Positions 21,978 to 27,503 of a stretch of 64,000 nucleotides of DNA are shown here, one piece after another. The notes below the pieces were generated by a model, which did not search any database, was not told the origin of the DNA, and saw only the letters and a program-made list of their open reading frames with translations. The stretch's first letter is position 1. Every line of letters starts with the position of its first letter. The position numbers were made by a program, and so were the translations under genes. Source of the stretch: a virus; IMG/VR virus record IMGVR_UViG_3300010370_000038, positions 1-64,000 of that record; one strand, given 5' to 3'.

Positions 21978-22583
21978 ATGAACGGAAAATTTGAAGATTT
22001 TATCGGAGTTTGGGAACGCGCATTACCCCAACCTAACTGTGAACGCATCATCGAAAAGTTTAAGATGATGAGAGATCTGAGCTGTATTAATGGAATGGAT
22101 GGAACGAATCAGTTTCCAGATTCTAATGCAGGTCGAAAGGATTATGCTTATAATCTACAACATCTTGATGACTTTTGTTATAATGATGATGAGCATACAA
22201 GAGATTTACCTGTACTGAATCAGTTTCTTTTACAATGCCTTGAGAGTTATGTAAAAGAATATGGAGTGATTGACCGCAAGAGATTGTACAGTCATTGTAA
22301 TAAGGTTCAGCACACTCCTGCTGGCGGTGGTTATCATGTATGGCACGATGAATTAGGAGAAAAGGCAGAACATTCTGATCGTGTCTTAGTTTGGATGTGT
22401 TATCTGAATGAAGAATTTGAAGGTGGAGAAACCGAATTCTTATATCAGAAGAGAAGAGTTAAACCAACCACAGGTACAATGTTAATCTGGCCAGCATACT
22501 TTACTCATCATCACCGAGGCGGATTGGTTCTCAATGGTGATAAGTATGTTGTAACTGGTTGGTTTCACCAGAACTATGCATAA
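21978..22583 (+). CDS. Prolyl-4-hydroxylase-like 2OG-Fe(II) oxygenase (201 aa)
   Basis: A P4H-type core: GGGYHVWHDE with ligands His123 and Glu125 (HxE in place of HxD), a distal His in FTHHHRGG (about 177-179) and Lys189 (GDKYVVTGWF) for 2-oxoglutarate. The GGETEFLYQKRR stretch is typical of phage prolyl hydroxylases. It follows the three collar genes by 8 nt, so hydroxylation of a tail protein is conceivable. Its last 10 bases overlap the end of the opposite-strand endonuclease gene. Confidence 0.82.
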   Translation: MNGKFEDFIGVWERALPQPNCERIIEKFKMMRDLSCINGMDGTNQFPDSNAGRKDYAYNLQHLDDFCYNDDEHTRDLPVLNQFLLQCLESYVKEYGVIDRKRLYSHCNKVQHTPAGGGYHVWHDELGEKAEHSDRVLVWMCYLNEEFEGGETEFLYQKRRVKPTTGTMLIWPAYFTHHHRGGLVLNGDKYVVTGWFHQNYA

Positions 22584-23599
22584 CGCCAACGATACCCATA
22601 ACAACTAATCCATCCATCACCTGCTCTATTCAAACGGTGATTGATGTTACCTGTGGCACTATAATCACCTTCACCCTTAATAAAGAATGAAGCCTCGCTA
22701 ATGCTGTTGAATCTCAACACATTATCGGGGTTATTTACTTCTATGGCAATCACTGCTCTCTTCTTTTTAGCATTACTAATTGCTGCTGCCTTCCGTGCAG
22801 ATTCACTACTAAAGGTATTACGCTGTGCAATCTTAAACTCGCCCAACTTAACTTTATGTTCCTGATTATCATAGAATAAGTACCAACCATATGCTGTCAG
22901 TTTATTATTCACAGGGCTCTTCAATGAAAGATTCACCGAACAATTATTCTTACGATCTCCCGACAATTCTTCACAACAATCCGCCTGATTCTTCCATTCC
23001 TTATATTCACCAGTCTCTAGGTTATAACCATAAACACCAAAGCGACGATTCACACGACGTATAATATCTTTAGGTTTCTCACCCTTATATGCCCATCTGT
23101 ATCCCATTGCCTGAAAGGTAATACCTTTAATACATGCATTGATTGTACCCTTTGCCTTATAATCACCTAAAGTATTCGCAGCAACTCCAGAGGTCTCATA
23201 ATCACAAACCCATTCACCTTCTAAGGTATAACAACTTACAGGTTTAGAATGAGGATGTCTATTCCAATCCTTAGGTTTCTTTTTAATACCTTCACCACCT
23301 AACGTACAGTTATATCCATTGTTATATGTGTCAAGTTTAGTAATCCAATATGTCTCTCTTTCATTGACTATATCATCCTTACATTCTTCTATCACTCTAA
23401 ACTTAAAGTTCTGAATACCATACTTATTCATTGCTTTTAGTATCGTCATTGAATGAGCAGAGTTATTCTCATTTAGATTAGTTAAACTCTTTGCTAACTG
23501 TACATGCTGCTTCCATCGATCATAAGGATTAGGTTTGCTAGTCTTACCCACATATTGTTTGTTATTGGTGAGGTTTGTAATGGAGTAGATGTGAGACAT
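22574..23599 (-). CDS. GIY-YIG homing endonuclease, freestanding (341 aa)
   Basis: The only clear minus-strand gene. N-terminal GIY-YIG nuclease: HIYSITNLTNNKQYVGKTS, with a downstream Glu in ERETYWITKLDTYNNGYNCT, followed by a linker and NUMOD-like DNA-binding repeats (KPVSCYTLEGEW, FGVYGYNLETGEYKEW, KRAVIAIEVNNPDNV). Such genes are selfish elements that cut related phage genomes and spread by repair. It sits tail to tail with the hydroxylase and next to a palindrome-rich gap, suggesting insertion. No intron boundary is visible. Confidence 0.88.
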   Translation of the reverse strand: MSHIYSITNLTNNKQYVGKTSKPNPYDRWKQHVQLAKSLTNLNENNSAHSMTILKAMNKYGIQNFKFRVIEECKDDIVNERETYWITKLDTYNNGYNCTLGGEGIKKKPKDWNRHPHSKPVSCYTLEGEWVCDYETSGVAANTLGDYKAKGTINACIKGITFQAMGYRWAYKGEKPKDIIRRVNRRFGVYGYNLETGEYKEWKNQADCCEELSGDRKNNCSVNLSLKSPVNNKLTAYGWYLFYDNQEHKVKLGEFKIAQRNTFSSESARKAAAISNAKKKRAVIAIEVNNPDNVLRFNSISEASFFIKGEGDYSATGNINHRLNRAGDGWISCYGYRWRYA

Positions 23600-23959
23600 A
23601 TGTATTCGTGTGTTCTGTCTTATATTATGTATTTGCTGAGTTTGATGTTTTATTGCTATTGAGAATCAATAGTTATTATTGAGAATTAATGTTTGAAAGA
23701 GTCATTAAATCCTCAGAGTTCTTGTGATCTAAGCGAGCGTAACATGAAGCGCCGATTTTGTCAACCCCCACCCCCAAAAACATAAGGATCTAGTCTAGAA
23801 TCCCACACAGAATCTCGACGAGACATACACATAATTCTCGACGAGCTCTGAGCATTATGTCAATCTCGACTAGACACTTCATAAACTGTCACACATCTCG
23901 ACGAGACATCATAAATAGTGCTATAATACTCGTGTACACAACAAATCTAGTCGAGAATC
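23600..23959. other. 360-bp gap without a gene: repeats and one dyad promoter
   Basis: I see no protein gene. The stretch holds two TATTGAGAAT copies (one inside the palindrome CTATTG-AGAAT-CAATAG at 23656-23672), a C-rich run (CCCCCACCCCC) near 23765-23775, six copies of a TCTCGACGAGA-type palindrome, and the dyad-operator promoter of the gene at 23960. Any promoter for the minus-strand endonuclease must also lie here; I found only weak AT-rich candidates. Confidence 0.6.
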
Positions 23960-24079
23960 ATGTACGACGATTATGCATACGAATATCTCGTCGAGACCTA
24001 TGACATGGGCGAGCAAGATGCGCCTGAGTGTAGAGATCTCGACGAGGATTATGCGCGAGATACACATGATCTCGACGAG
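23789..24079. repeat. Array of nine CTCGACGAG-type palindromes
   Basis: Copies at 23789-23799 (TCTAGTCTAGA), 23813-23823, 23836-23845, 23864-23874 (TCTCGACTAGA), 23896-23906, 23946-23956 (TCTAGTCGAGA), 23986-23996 (TCTCGTCGAGA), 24037-24046 and 24070-24079. The core is an 11-bp near-palindrome TCTCGACGAGA. Centre spacing runs from about 22 to 50 bp. The array crosses from noncoding DNA into a small gene. Confidence 0.85.
23870..23927 (+). promoter_or_regulatory. Dyad-operator promoter, site 8
   Basis: CTAGACACT-N6-ACTGTCACA (23870-23893). The -10 TATAAT is at 23922-23927, 37 nt from the right-half start. One CTCGACGAG palindrome (23896-23906) lies between them, and another overlaps the left half. 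Confidence 0.75.
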
Positions 24080-24103
24080 CTTGCCTACAAGCATTATGCA
24101 TGA
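23960..24103 (+). CDS. Small acidic protein encoding palindrome repeats (47 aa)
   Basis: MYDDYAYEYLVETYDMGEQD then APECRDLDEDYARDTHDLDE and LAYKHYA. The three palindromes in its sequence are read as LVE or LDE, so the repeat shapes the protein. Strong Asp/Glu/Tyr bias. It has a dyad promoter 38 nt upstream and a TATAAT overlapping its stop (24104-24109), perhaps for the next gene. Function unknown. Confidence 0.55.
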   Translation: MYDDYAYEYLVETYDMGEQDAPECRDLDEDYARDTHDLDELAYKHYA

Positions 24104-24135
24104 TATAATGATCTAGAACACACCCACAGACGATC

Positions 24136-24291
24136 ATGTATCTCGCACAGAAACGTAACGTAACTATCACGTTAGATATTACGTGTCATGAGGATCTAGA
24201 CCTAGAGGATATCAATTGGCGTGAAATGCTCAGGCTCGAGCATGATGAAGATATCCATGTTAGCATCCGCGAGGCACCTGATATCTGGTAA
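24136..24291 (+). CDS. Small acidic hypothetical protein (51 aa)
   Basis: MYLAQKRNVTITLDITCHED then LDLEDINWREMLRLEHDEDI. A beta strand followed by an acidic helix. The LDITxxEDxDxxDINWxEML pattern recalls short proteins in many cyanophages. A TATAAT box at 24104-24109 lies 32 nt upstream without a dyad. Function unknown. Confidence 0.6.
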   Translation: MYLAQKRNVTITLDITCHEDLDLEDINWREMLRLEHDEDIHVSIREAPDIW

Positions 24292-24306
24292 TTCACAAAT
24301 ATTAAT

Positions 24307-24335
24307 ATTCTCAATAAACGCCACTTATTGAGAAT
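24307..24335 (+). terminator. Long AT-rich hairpin
   Basis: Perfect 11-bp stem ATTCTCAATAA/TTATTGAGAAT with a 7-nt loop, extendable through TAATATT-like flanks with a TC bulge. No strong T run follows, so it may be a terminator or an RNA-processing or stability structure. Confidence 0.55.
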
Positions 24336-24347
24336 TCTAATATTTAC

Positions 24348-24406
24348 TGTGACAGTTCTAGAACTGTCCACTGTATACCCCACTGGGTCTCCTGGTGGGG
24401 TATATT
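24348..24406 (+). promoter_or_regulatory. Dyad-operator promoter, site 9
   Basis: TGTGACAGT-N6-ACTGTCCAC (24348-24371), a near-perfect dyad. The -10 TATATT is at 24401-24406, 38 nt from the right-half start, with a CCCCACTGGG...TGGTGGGG hairpin between. Confidence 0.82.
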
Positions 24407-24412
24407 ACTCTC

Positions 24413-24589
24413 ATGTTCACAAATTCCTCCGTGAAAGAGTACAGAATTCGTGTTGAAACCAACGACGGTTGTTGTACAATTTGGTATGAGAAGTCAAGGG
24501 CAAAGAATGCCAGTTCGATTATCTGCGATCGTGTTACAAACCAATTGATGGGTTTGAATCTCAAACGTGTGGAAGTTGACGTGATTTAG
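24413..24589 (+). CDS. Hypothetical protein (58 aa), possibly leaderless
   Basis: MFTNSSVKEYRIRVETNDGC then CTIWYEKSRAKNASSIICDR. Beta-rich. The ATG is only 12 nt after the start of the -10 box, so transcription would begin at or next to the start codon. An upstream start is ruled out because it would lie inside the promoter. Function unknown. Confidence 0.6.
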   Translation: MFTNSSVKEYRIRVETNDGCCTIWYEKSRAKNASSIICDRVTNQLMGLNLKRVEVDVI

Positions 24590-24596
24590 TATATCA

Positions 24597-24655
24597 TGTG
24601 CCACATGTAGAAGTGGCACAGTAAATCACCAAACCCACCTGCACCGTGCTACATT
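24597..24655 (+). promoter_or_regulatory. Dyad-operator promoter, site 10
   Basis: TGTGCCACA-N6-AGTGGCACA (24597-24620). The -10 is probably TACATT at 24650-24655, 38 nt from the right-half start. It serves the gene at 24677. Confidence 0.8.
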
Positions 24656-24676
24656 ACATTTGTTCCTGAGAAAAGT

Positions 24677-24904
24677 ATGACTTCCACCAACAACATTCGT
24701 GAATGGGCAGATCGTCAAAGTGTGCTTGAAGTGTATGCTGAGGTGATCATGGATGGCATGGACATGAAGACAATGGAGCAGTTCGTGTTTGATACTCTGT
24801 GCCAAAATCTTTCGGAGTATTCGAATGAAGAATTGATCACTGAGATCACTGAATCTTATGGTGAAGAGTTCTTCACTGAAAACGACCTGGAACTTCCTGC
24901 CTGA
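24677..24904 (+). CDS. Acidic hypothetical protein (75 aa)
   Basis: MTSTNNIREWADRQSVLEVY with an acidic helical C-terminus (EELITEITESYGEEFFTEND). It shares its acidic character with the next gene 9 nt downstream. A DNA-mimic or inhibitor role is possible but unsupported by a known family. Confidence 0.62.
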   Translation: MTSTNNIREWADRQSVLEVYAEVIMDGMDMKTMEQFVFDTLCQNLSEYSNEELITEITESYGEEFFTENDLELPA

Positions 24905-24913
24905 GTATAACAA

Positions 24914-25126
24914 ATGCAATTCCAAGTTACTGAAATCGAGTTCGATTTTGATGATGATGCATTTGATGATCCTGAGGAGTTTTGTTATAGCGATGCAATG
25001 GATCTGACTGATGAGATCATCGGATCGATTTGGGAGGCAGTTGATGGTGATGATTTGGTAGAAGAGATCACCGCAATGGTAGGATGGTGCATCAAAAGTA
25101 TTGATTACCGTATCATCCTTAAGTAA
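24914..25126 (+). CDS. Very acidic hypothetical protein (70 aa)
   Basis: MQFQVTEIEFDFDDDAFDDP then EEFCYSDAMDLTDEIIGSIW. More than a quarter of the residues are Asp or Glu. It starts 9 nt after the preceding gene. Function unknown; acidity of this degree occurs in anti-restriction and other DNA-mimic proteins, but that is only suggestive. Confidence 0.62.
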   Translation: MQFQVTEIEFDFDDDAFDDPEEFCYSDAMDLTDEIIGSIWEAVDGDDLVEEITAMVGWCIKSIDYRIILK

Positions 25127-25136
25127 CACAAACTCA

Positions 25137-25196
25137 TGTGCCAGTTGGCAAAGTGGCACAAGACCCCTTGATTTTTGCCCGAATCTGTGCCATGCT
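25137..25196 (+). promoter_or_regulatory. Dyad-operator promoter, site 11
   Basis: TGTGCCAGT-N6-AGTGGCACA (25137-25160). The -10 is CATGCT (25191-25196), 39 nt from the right-half start; it is weak but correctly placed. Confidence 0.72.
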
Positions 25197-25202
25197 TAGC
25201 GC

Positions 25203-25373
25203 ATGATCAAAACCACTTCAAACCCCTACATCGCTCAAATCTACGCCAAGGGTCGGGACTATGTGCCCACCCCTGCCAAACTGGGGGAGTTCCCCAAGAC
25301 CATCCACGGTCGCACTTTTGAGACTGAGGCAGAATACCGCGAGGCGATCGCGGACATGCTCAACGGGATGTGA
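25203..25373 (+). CDS. Hypothetical protein (56 aa), possibly leaderless
   Basis: MIKTTSNPYIAQIYAKGRDY then VPTPAKLGEFPKTIHGRTFE. The ATG is 12 nt after the start of the inferred -10 box. The 3' end contains GCGATCGC (25344-25351), the HIP1 octamer common in cyanobacterial genomes. The 3' end also carries the left half of the next operator. Function unknown. Confidence 0.58.
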   Translation: MIKTTSNPYIAQIYAKGRDYVPTPAKLGEFPKTIHGRTFETEAEYREAIADMLNGM

Positions 25374-25427
25374 CAGTCTCCGAACTGTCCACCAATTGCC
25401 CCATTGCCCCTCAGGGGGTGCCATACT
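25369..25427 (+). promoter_or_regulatory. Dyad-operator promoter, site 12
   Basis: TGTGACAGT-N6-ACTGTCCAC (25369-25392); the left half contains the preceding stop codon. The -10 CATACT is at 25422-25427, 38 nt from the right-half start. Confidence 0.82.
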
Positions 25428-25454
25428 ATTCACATCAACCAAAGGGAGTTCCCC

Positions 25455-25769
25455 ATGCGTAAGATTGAAAAGCAAATGAATGCCGCCATCACTGCTGGCA
25501 AAGATTGGAAATCTGCTAACACTGAAGTGATCGCATGTTCCAACGTTTCGGATGTATTTTTGCACGGCAATCTGATCGCCCGAATCGGTGAAACTTGGAT
25601 CGAACTTTTTGACGGTGGTTGGCAGACTGTCACCACCAAGTCCCGCCTGAATGCTATTCTTGCCGAGCACGGATTGCCTGGTGAGTTTGTCTTTCAGAAG
25701 AACTTTCAGTGGTTTGTGCAACAGGAAGGGGGTGCAATTCCTTTCTTCTCTGGTATGCGTCTTGCCTGA
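25455..25769 (+). CDS. Hypothetical protein (104 aa)
   Basis: MRKIEKQMNAAITAGKDWKS through QQEGGAIPFFSGMRLA. The ATG follows GGGAG and fits the promoter 33 nt upstream; an earlier in-frame codon is inside the operator. Beta-strand rich (VFLHGNLIARIGETWIELFD). It recalls a family found in several cyanophages, but I cannot name it. Confidence 0.68.
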   Translation: MRKIEKQMNAAITAGKDWKSANTEVIACSNVSDVFLHGNLIARIGETWIELFDGGWQTVTTKSRLNAILAEHGLPGEFVFQKNFQWFVQQEGGAIPFFSGMRLA

Positions 25770-25936
25770 TGTTTCACACTCTCACTAAATCCCGTTCCGC
25801 AAATTATCACCGCCAAAGTATGCTGAAACTCACCGCCTGCGCTCTGCTCCTGTGGTTGCTTTGGGAACCGATCCAACCGATCCGTGCTGTGACAGCTGAC
25901 GCACTGCACACTACCGCCAACCTGATTCACCGCTGA
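25769..25936 (+). CDS. Small membrane protein (55 aa)
   Basis: MFHTLTKSRSANYHRQSMLK, then a membrane segment LTACALLLWLLWEPI and a short tail. The ATG overlaps the previous stop (TGATG). The operator of the next gene is encoded inside its C-terminal third. Function unknown. Confidence 0.55.
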   Translation: MFHTLTKSRSANYHRQSMLKLTACALLLWLLWEPIQPIRAVTADALHTTANLIHR

Positions 25937-25947
25937 CCCCTTAGAAT
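25888..25947 (+). promoter_or_regulatory. Dyad-operator promoter, site 13
   Basis: TGTGACAGC-N6-ACTGCACAC (25888-25911), wholly inside the preceding coding sequence. The -10 TAGAAT is at 25942-25947, 39 nt from the right-half start. Confidence 0.75.
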
Positions 25948-25968
25948 ACTGACAACAGCACCGAACCG

Positions 25969-26190
25969 ATGCAACCGCTCAAGATCCGCGACGCTCACCG
26001 CATGATCGCCAAAGCAGGAGGCACCATCCACCAGGGGGGCAAGCACAACAAAGTGACCCACCCCAACCTGACGCAAACTTTCACCCTACCCCATAGGGGT
26101 GCAAAGGGTCGCCCGACCCTATCCCCTGGAATGACCGTAGAATTTAACAAATTTCACGCCATGATGCTGGCAGTTCGGGACGCTTCCTGA
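25969..26190 (+). CDS. HicA-like protein (73 aa)
   Basis: It follows the layout of the small HicA/YcfA mRNA-interferase fold: helix KIRDAHRMIAKAGG, then the loop QGGKHNKVTHP containing the conserved His (His26, in the place of the GSH motif), strand QTFTLPHRG and C-terminal SPGMTVEFNKFHAMML. HicA normally pairs with HicB; no HicB-like gene is adjacent. It could be a stand-alone RNA-binding effector or an unrelated double-stranded-RNA-binding-like protein. Promoter of the dyad family. Confidence 0.65.
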   Translation: MQPLKIRDAHRMIAKAGGTIHQGGKHNKVTHPNLTQTFTLPHRGAKGRPTLSPGMTVEFNKFHAMMLAVRDAS

Positions 26191-26235
26191 ACTGTCCACC
26201 AATCCCCCCAAAGGGGTCCGCTGACCCCTTATAAT
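26176..26235 (+). promoter_or_regulatory. Dyad-operator promoter, site 14
   Basis: CGGGACGCT-N6-ACTGTCCAC (26176-26199); the left half is weak and in coding sequence. The -10 TATAAT is at 26230-26235, 39 nt from the right-half start, with CCCC/GGGG-rich hairpin sequence between. Confidence 0.75.
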
Positions 26236-26261
26236 ACTTTCAGATCAAACGAACCGACCTT

Positions 26262-26429
26262 ATGACCATTGAGCAGGCAGAGCAAATCTGGCAGGACTGC
26301 TACAACAGCGCCGACCTCTCCCTCTGGAATCAGTACACCAGCGCCCAGCGTCTGCAGGCAATCGAAACCCGCGACGCTCATGCCAACGGTGGACAGTGGG
26401 GAATCTGGAACATCAGCGACCGCGACTGA
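26262..26429 (+). CDS. Small hypothetical protein (55 aa)
   Basis: MTIEQAEQIWQDCYNSADLS then LWNQYTSAQRLQAIETRDAH, ending NGGQWGIWNISDRD. Helical and Trp/Gln-rich. The start is 32 nt after a TATAAT box. The operator of the next gene overlaps its 3' end. Function unknown. Confidence 0.6.
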   Translation: MTIEQAEQIWQDCYNSADLSLWNQYTSAQRLQAIETRDAHANGGQWGIWNISDRD

Positions 26430-26448
26430 CCCCCAGACCCCTTAGGAT
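26389..26448 (+). promoter_or_regulatory. Dyad-operator promoter, site 15
   Basis: GTGGACAGT-N6-TCTGGAACA (26389-26412), inside the preceding gene. The -10 TAGGAT is at 26443-26448, 39 nt from the right-half start. Confidence 0.66.
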
Positions 26449-26473
26449 ACTCTCAAACAAACGAACCGACCTT

Positions 26474-26656
26474 ATGGCAATTTTCTCCATGGCATCCGAC
26501 CTCGCTACCCGTGAGGTGCGCTTTGTGCCCCGTAAGACTGAGACCGCACCCCAGAGCGTCTACGCTGGTCAGGTGCAGGCGCATGAGGGTTGGTGGTATG
26601 CAGGATGCTACGCTGACCGCTACGCTTCGGATGTCGTGCCTGTGACGTTCGACTAA
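26474..26656 (+). CDS. Small hypothetical protein (60 aa)
   Basis: MAIFSMASDLATREVRFVPR then KTETAPQSVYAGQVQAHEGW and WYAGCYADRYASDVV. The leader before the ATG is nearly the same as that of the gene at 26262. Beta-rich. Function unknown. Confidence 0.6.
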   Translation: MAIFSMASDLATREVRFVPRKTETAPQSVYAGQVQAHEGWWYAGCYADRYASDVVPVTFD

Positions 26657-26700
26657 GTGGCACAGGGGTCCCCACAGGGTCCCCTCCCACCCCTTATAAT
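26641..26700 (+). promoter_or_regulatory. Dyad-operator promoter, site 16
   Basis: TGTGACGTT-N6-AGTGGCACA (26641-26664). The -10 TATAAT is at 26695-26700, 39 nt from the right-half start. It shares 38 identical bases with the promoter upstream of the ArdA-like gene. Confidence 0.8.
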
Positions 26701-26708
26701 TCTTTCAG
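26671..26708 (+). repeat. 38-nt exact promoter repeat, copy 1
   Basis: Identical to 27009-27046. It covers the hairpin region, the -10 box and the first bases of the leader of two successive promoters. Confidence 0.85.
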
Positions 26709-26723
26709 ATCAAACGAAACGAC

Positions 26724-26993
26724 ATGACCGCAACCCTCAGCACCTACAACGGTTGGGCAACCTACGAAACCTGGAATGCTGCCCTCTGGGTTGGCAACGA
26801 TGAGTTCCTGTACAACACCGCCAAAGCGTGTGTGGAGTTCTGCTCCGATGATGAGACCCCGTGGGAGAAGTTCGTGCGCTGCATGACTGAGGGGCAGATC
26901 GGTCGCCACCTTGGCGGCACCCCTGACGGTGTGGCATGGGATAGCGTCGCCATCGATGCCGATGAGATGAATGCCATGATGGTCGATCTCTGA
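26724..26993 (+). CDS. Conserved phage hypothetical protein (89 aa)
   Basis: It starts MTATLSTYNGWATYETWNAA followed by LWVGNDEFLYNTAKACVE. The NGWATYETWNAALWVGND motif recurs in many phage proteins of unknown function (DUF7249-like, from memory). The C-terminal half is acidic. Followed by its own dyad-type operator overlapping the stop. Confidence 0.68.
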   Translation: MTATLSTYNGWATYETWNAALWVGNDEFLYNTAKACVEFCSDDETPWEKFVRCMTEGQIGRHLGGTPDGVAWDSVAIDADEMNAMMVDL

Positions 26994-27038
26994 ACTGTCC
27001 ACCTGACCCCCACAGGGTCCCCTCCCACCCCTTATAAT
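26979..27038 (+). promoter_or_regulatory. Dyad-operator promoter, site 17
   Basis: Right half ACTGTCCAC at 26994-27002. The left half (ATGGTCGAT) is poor. The -10 TATAAT is at 27033-27038, 39 nt from the right-half start. Confidence 0.72.
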
Positions 27039-27046
27039 TCTTTCAG
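27009..27046 (+). repeat. 38-nt exact promoter repeat, copy 2
   Basis: Identical to 26671-26708; the flanking leaders differ after this block. Confidence 0.85.
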
Positions 27047-27068
27047 TTCAAACAACCAAACCAAACAA

Positions 27069-27503
27069 ATGAGCATCACTTTCACCGCTAACTACAACGA
27101 AACCCTCAGCACCGAAACTGTTGAGAAGATCGAAGAATTGCTGGAGGATAACTACGCTCTGGATGACATGCTGGAGTTCATTGATTCCTACAATGAAAAC
27201 GATTTCGTTGCTTATTATGAGGAATATGTCCGCTGTGGTGAAGCGATCGGTTATGAGGCAGTTGATGCTTTGATCGCAGAAATGGGTTGCGTTTCTTATG
27301 TTGAAGACTGCGACGATCGCTACCGTGGTTGTTATGACAATGAGGCAGACTTTGCCGAGGATTTCTACTCTGAGTTGTATGATGTTCCCTCTGCTTTGGT
27401 GATTGATTGGGAGGCAACTTGGGAGCAGAATTTGCGTTATGACTTCACTGCATGTGACGATGGCACGTCTTATCGTTCCTGCCACATCTTCTCTGATCAC
27501 TGA
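27069..27503 (+). CDS. ArdA-like antirestriction protein (144 aa)
   Basis: A very acidic protein whose C-terminal half fits the ArdA family: EADFAEDFYSELYDVPSALV, then IDWEATWEQNLRYDFTACDD. ArdA proteins mimic B-form DNA and block type I restriction enzymes. The N-terminal half (YNETLSTETVEKIEELLEDN) is less like classical ArdA (~165 aa) and the protein is about 20 residues shorter. An early promoter fits a role protecting incoming DNA. I infer the function from the pattern only. Confidence 0.72.
   Translation: MSITFTANYNETLSTETVEKIEELLEDNYALDDMLEFIDSYNENDFVAYYEEYVRCGEAIGYEAVDALIAEMGCVSYVEDCDDRYRGCYDNEADFAEDFYSELYDVPSALVIDWEATWEQNLRYDFTACDDGTSYRSCHIFSDH

Noticed and set aside
23789-24079. 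CRISPR array
   Set aside because: Repeats are 9-11 bp palindromes with irregular 20-50 bp gaps, too short and too variable, and they continue into a coding region.
24348-25160. The dyads as simple RNA terminators
   Set aside because: Left and right halves often mismatch and the distance to the -10 box is fixed at 37-39 nt, which points to DNA recognition, while separate hairpins serve as terminators.
25344-25351. HIP1 octamer as evidence of a host insertion
   Set aside because: One GCGATCGC could occur by chance; I noted it only as weak support for a cyanobacterial origin.
23870-27002. Binding sites for the host CRP-type regulator (TGTGA-N6-TCACA) or NtcA (GTA-N8-TAC)
   Set aside because: The TGTGA and TCACA parts are 14 nt apart, not 6, and no GTA-N8-TAC lies at the usual place.
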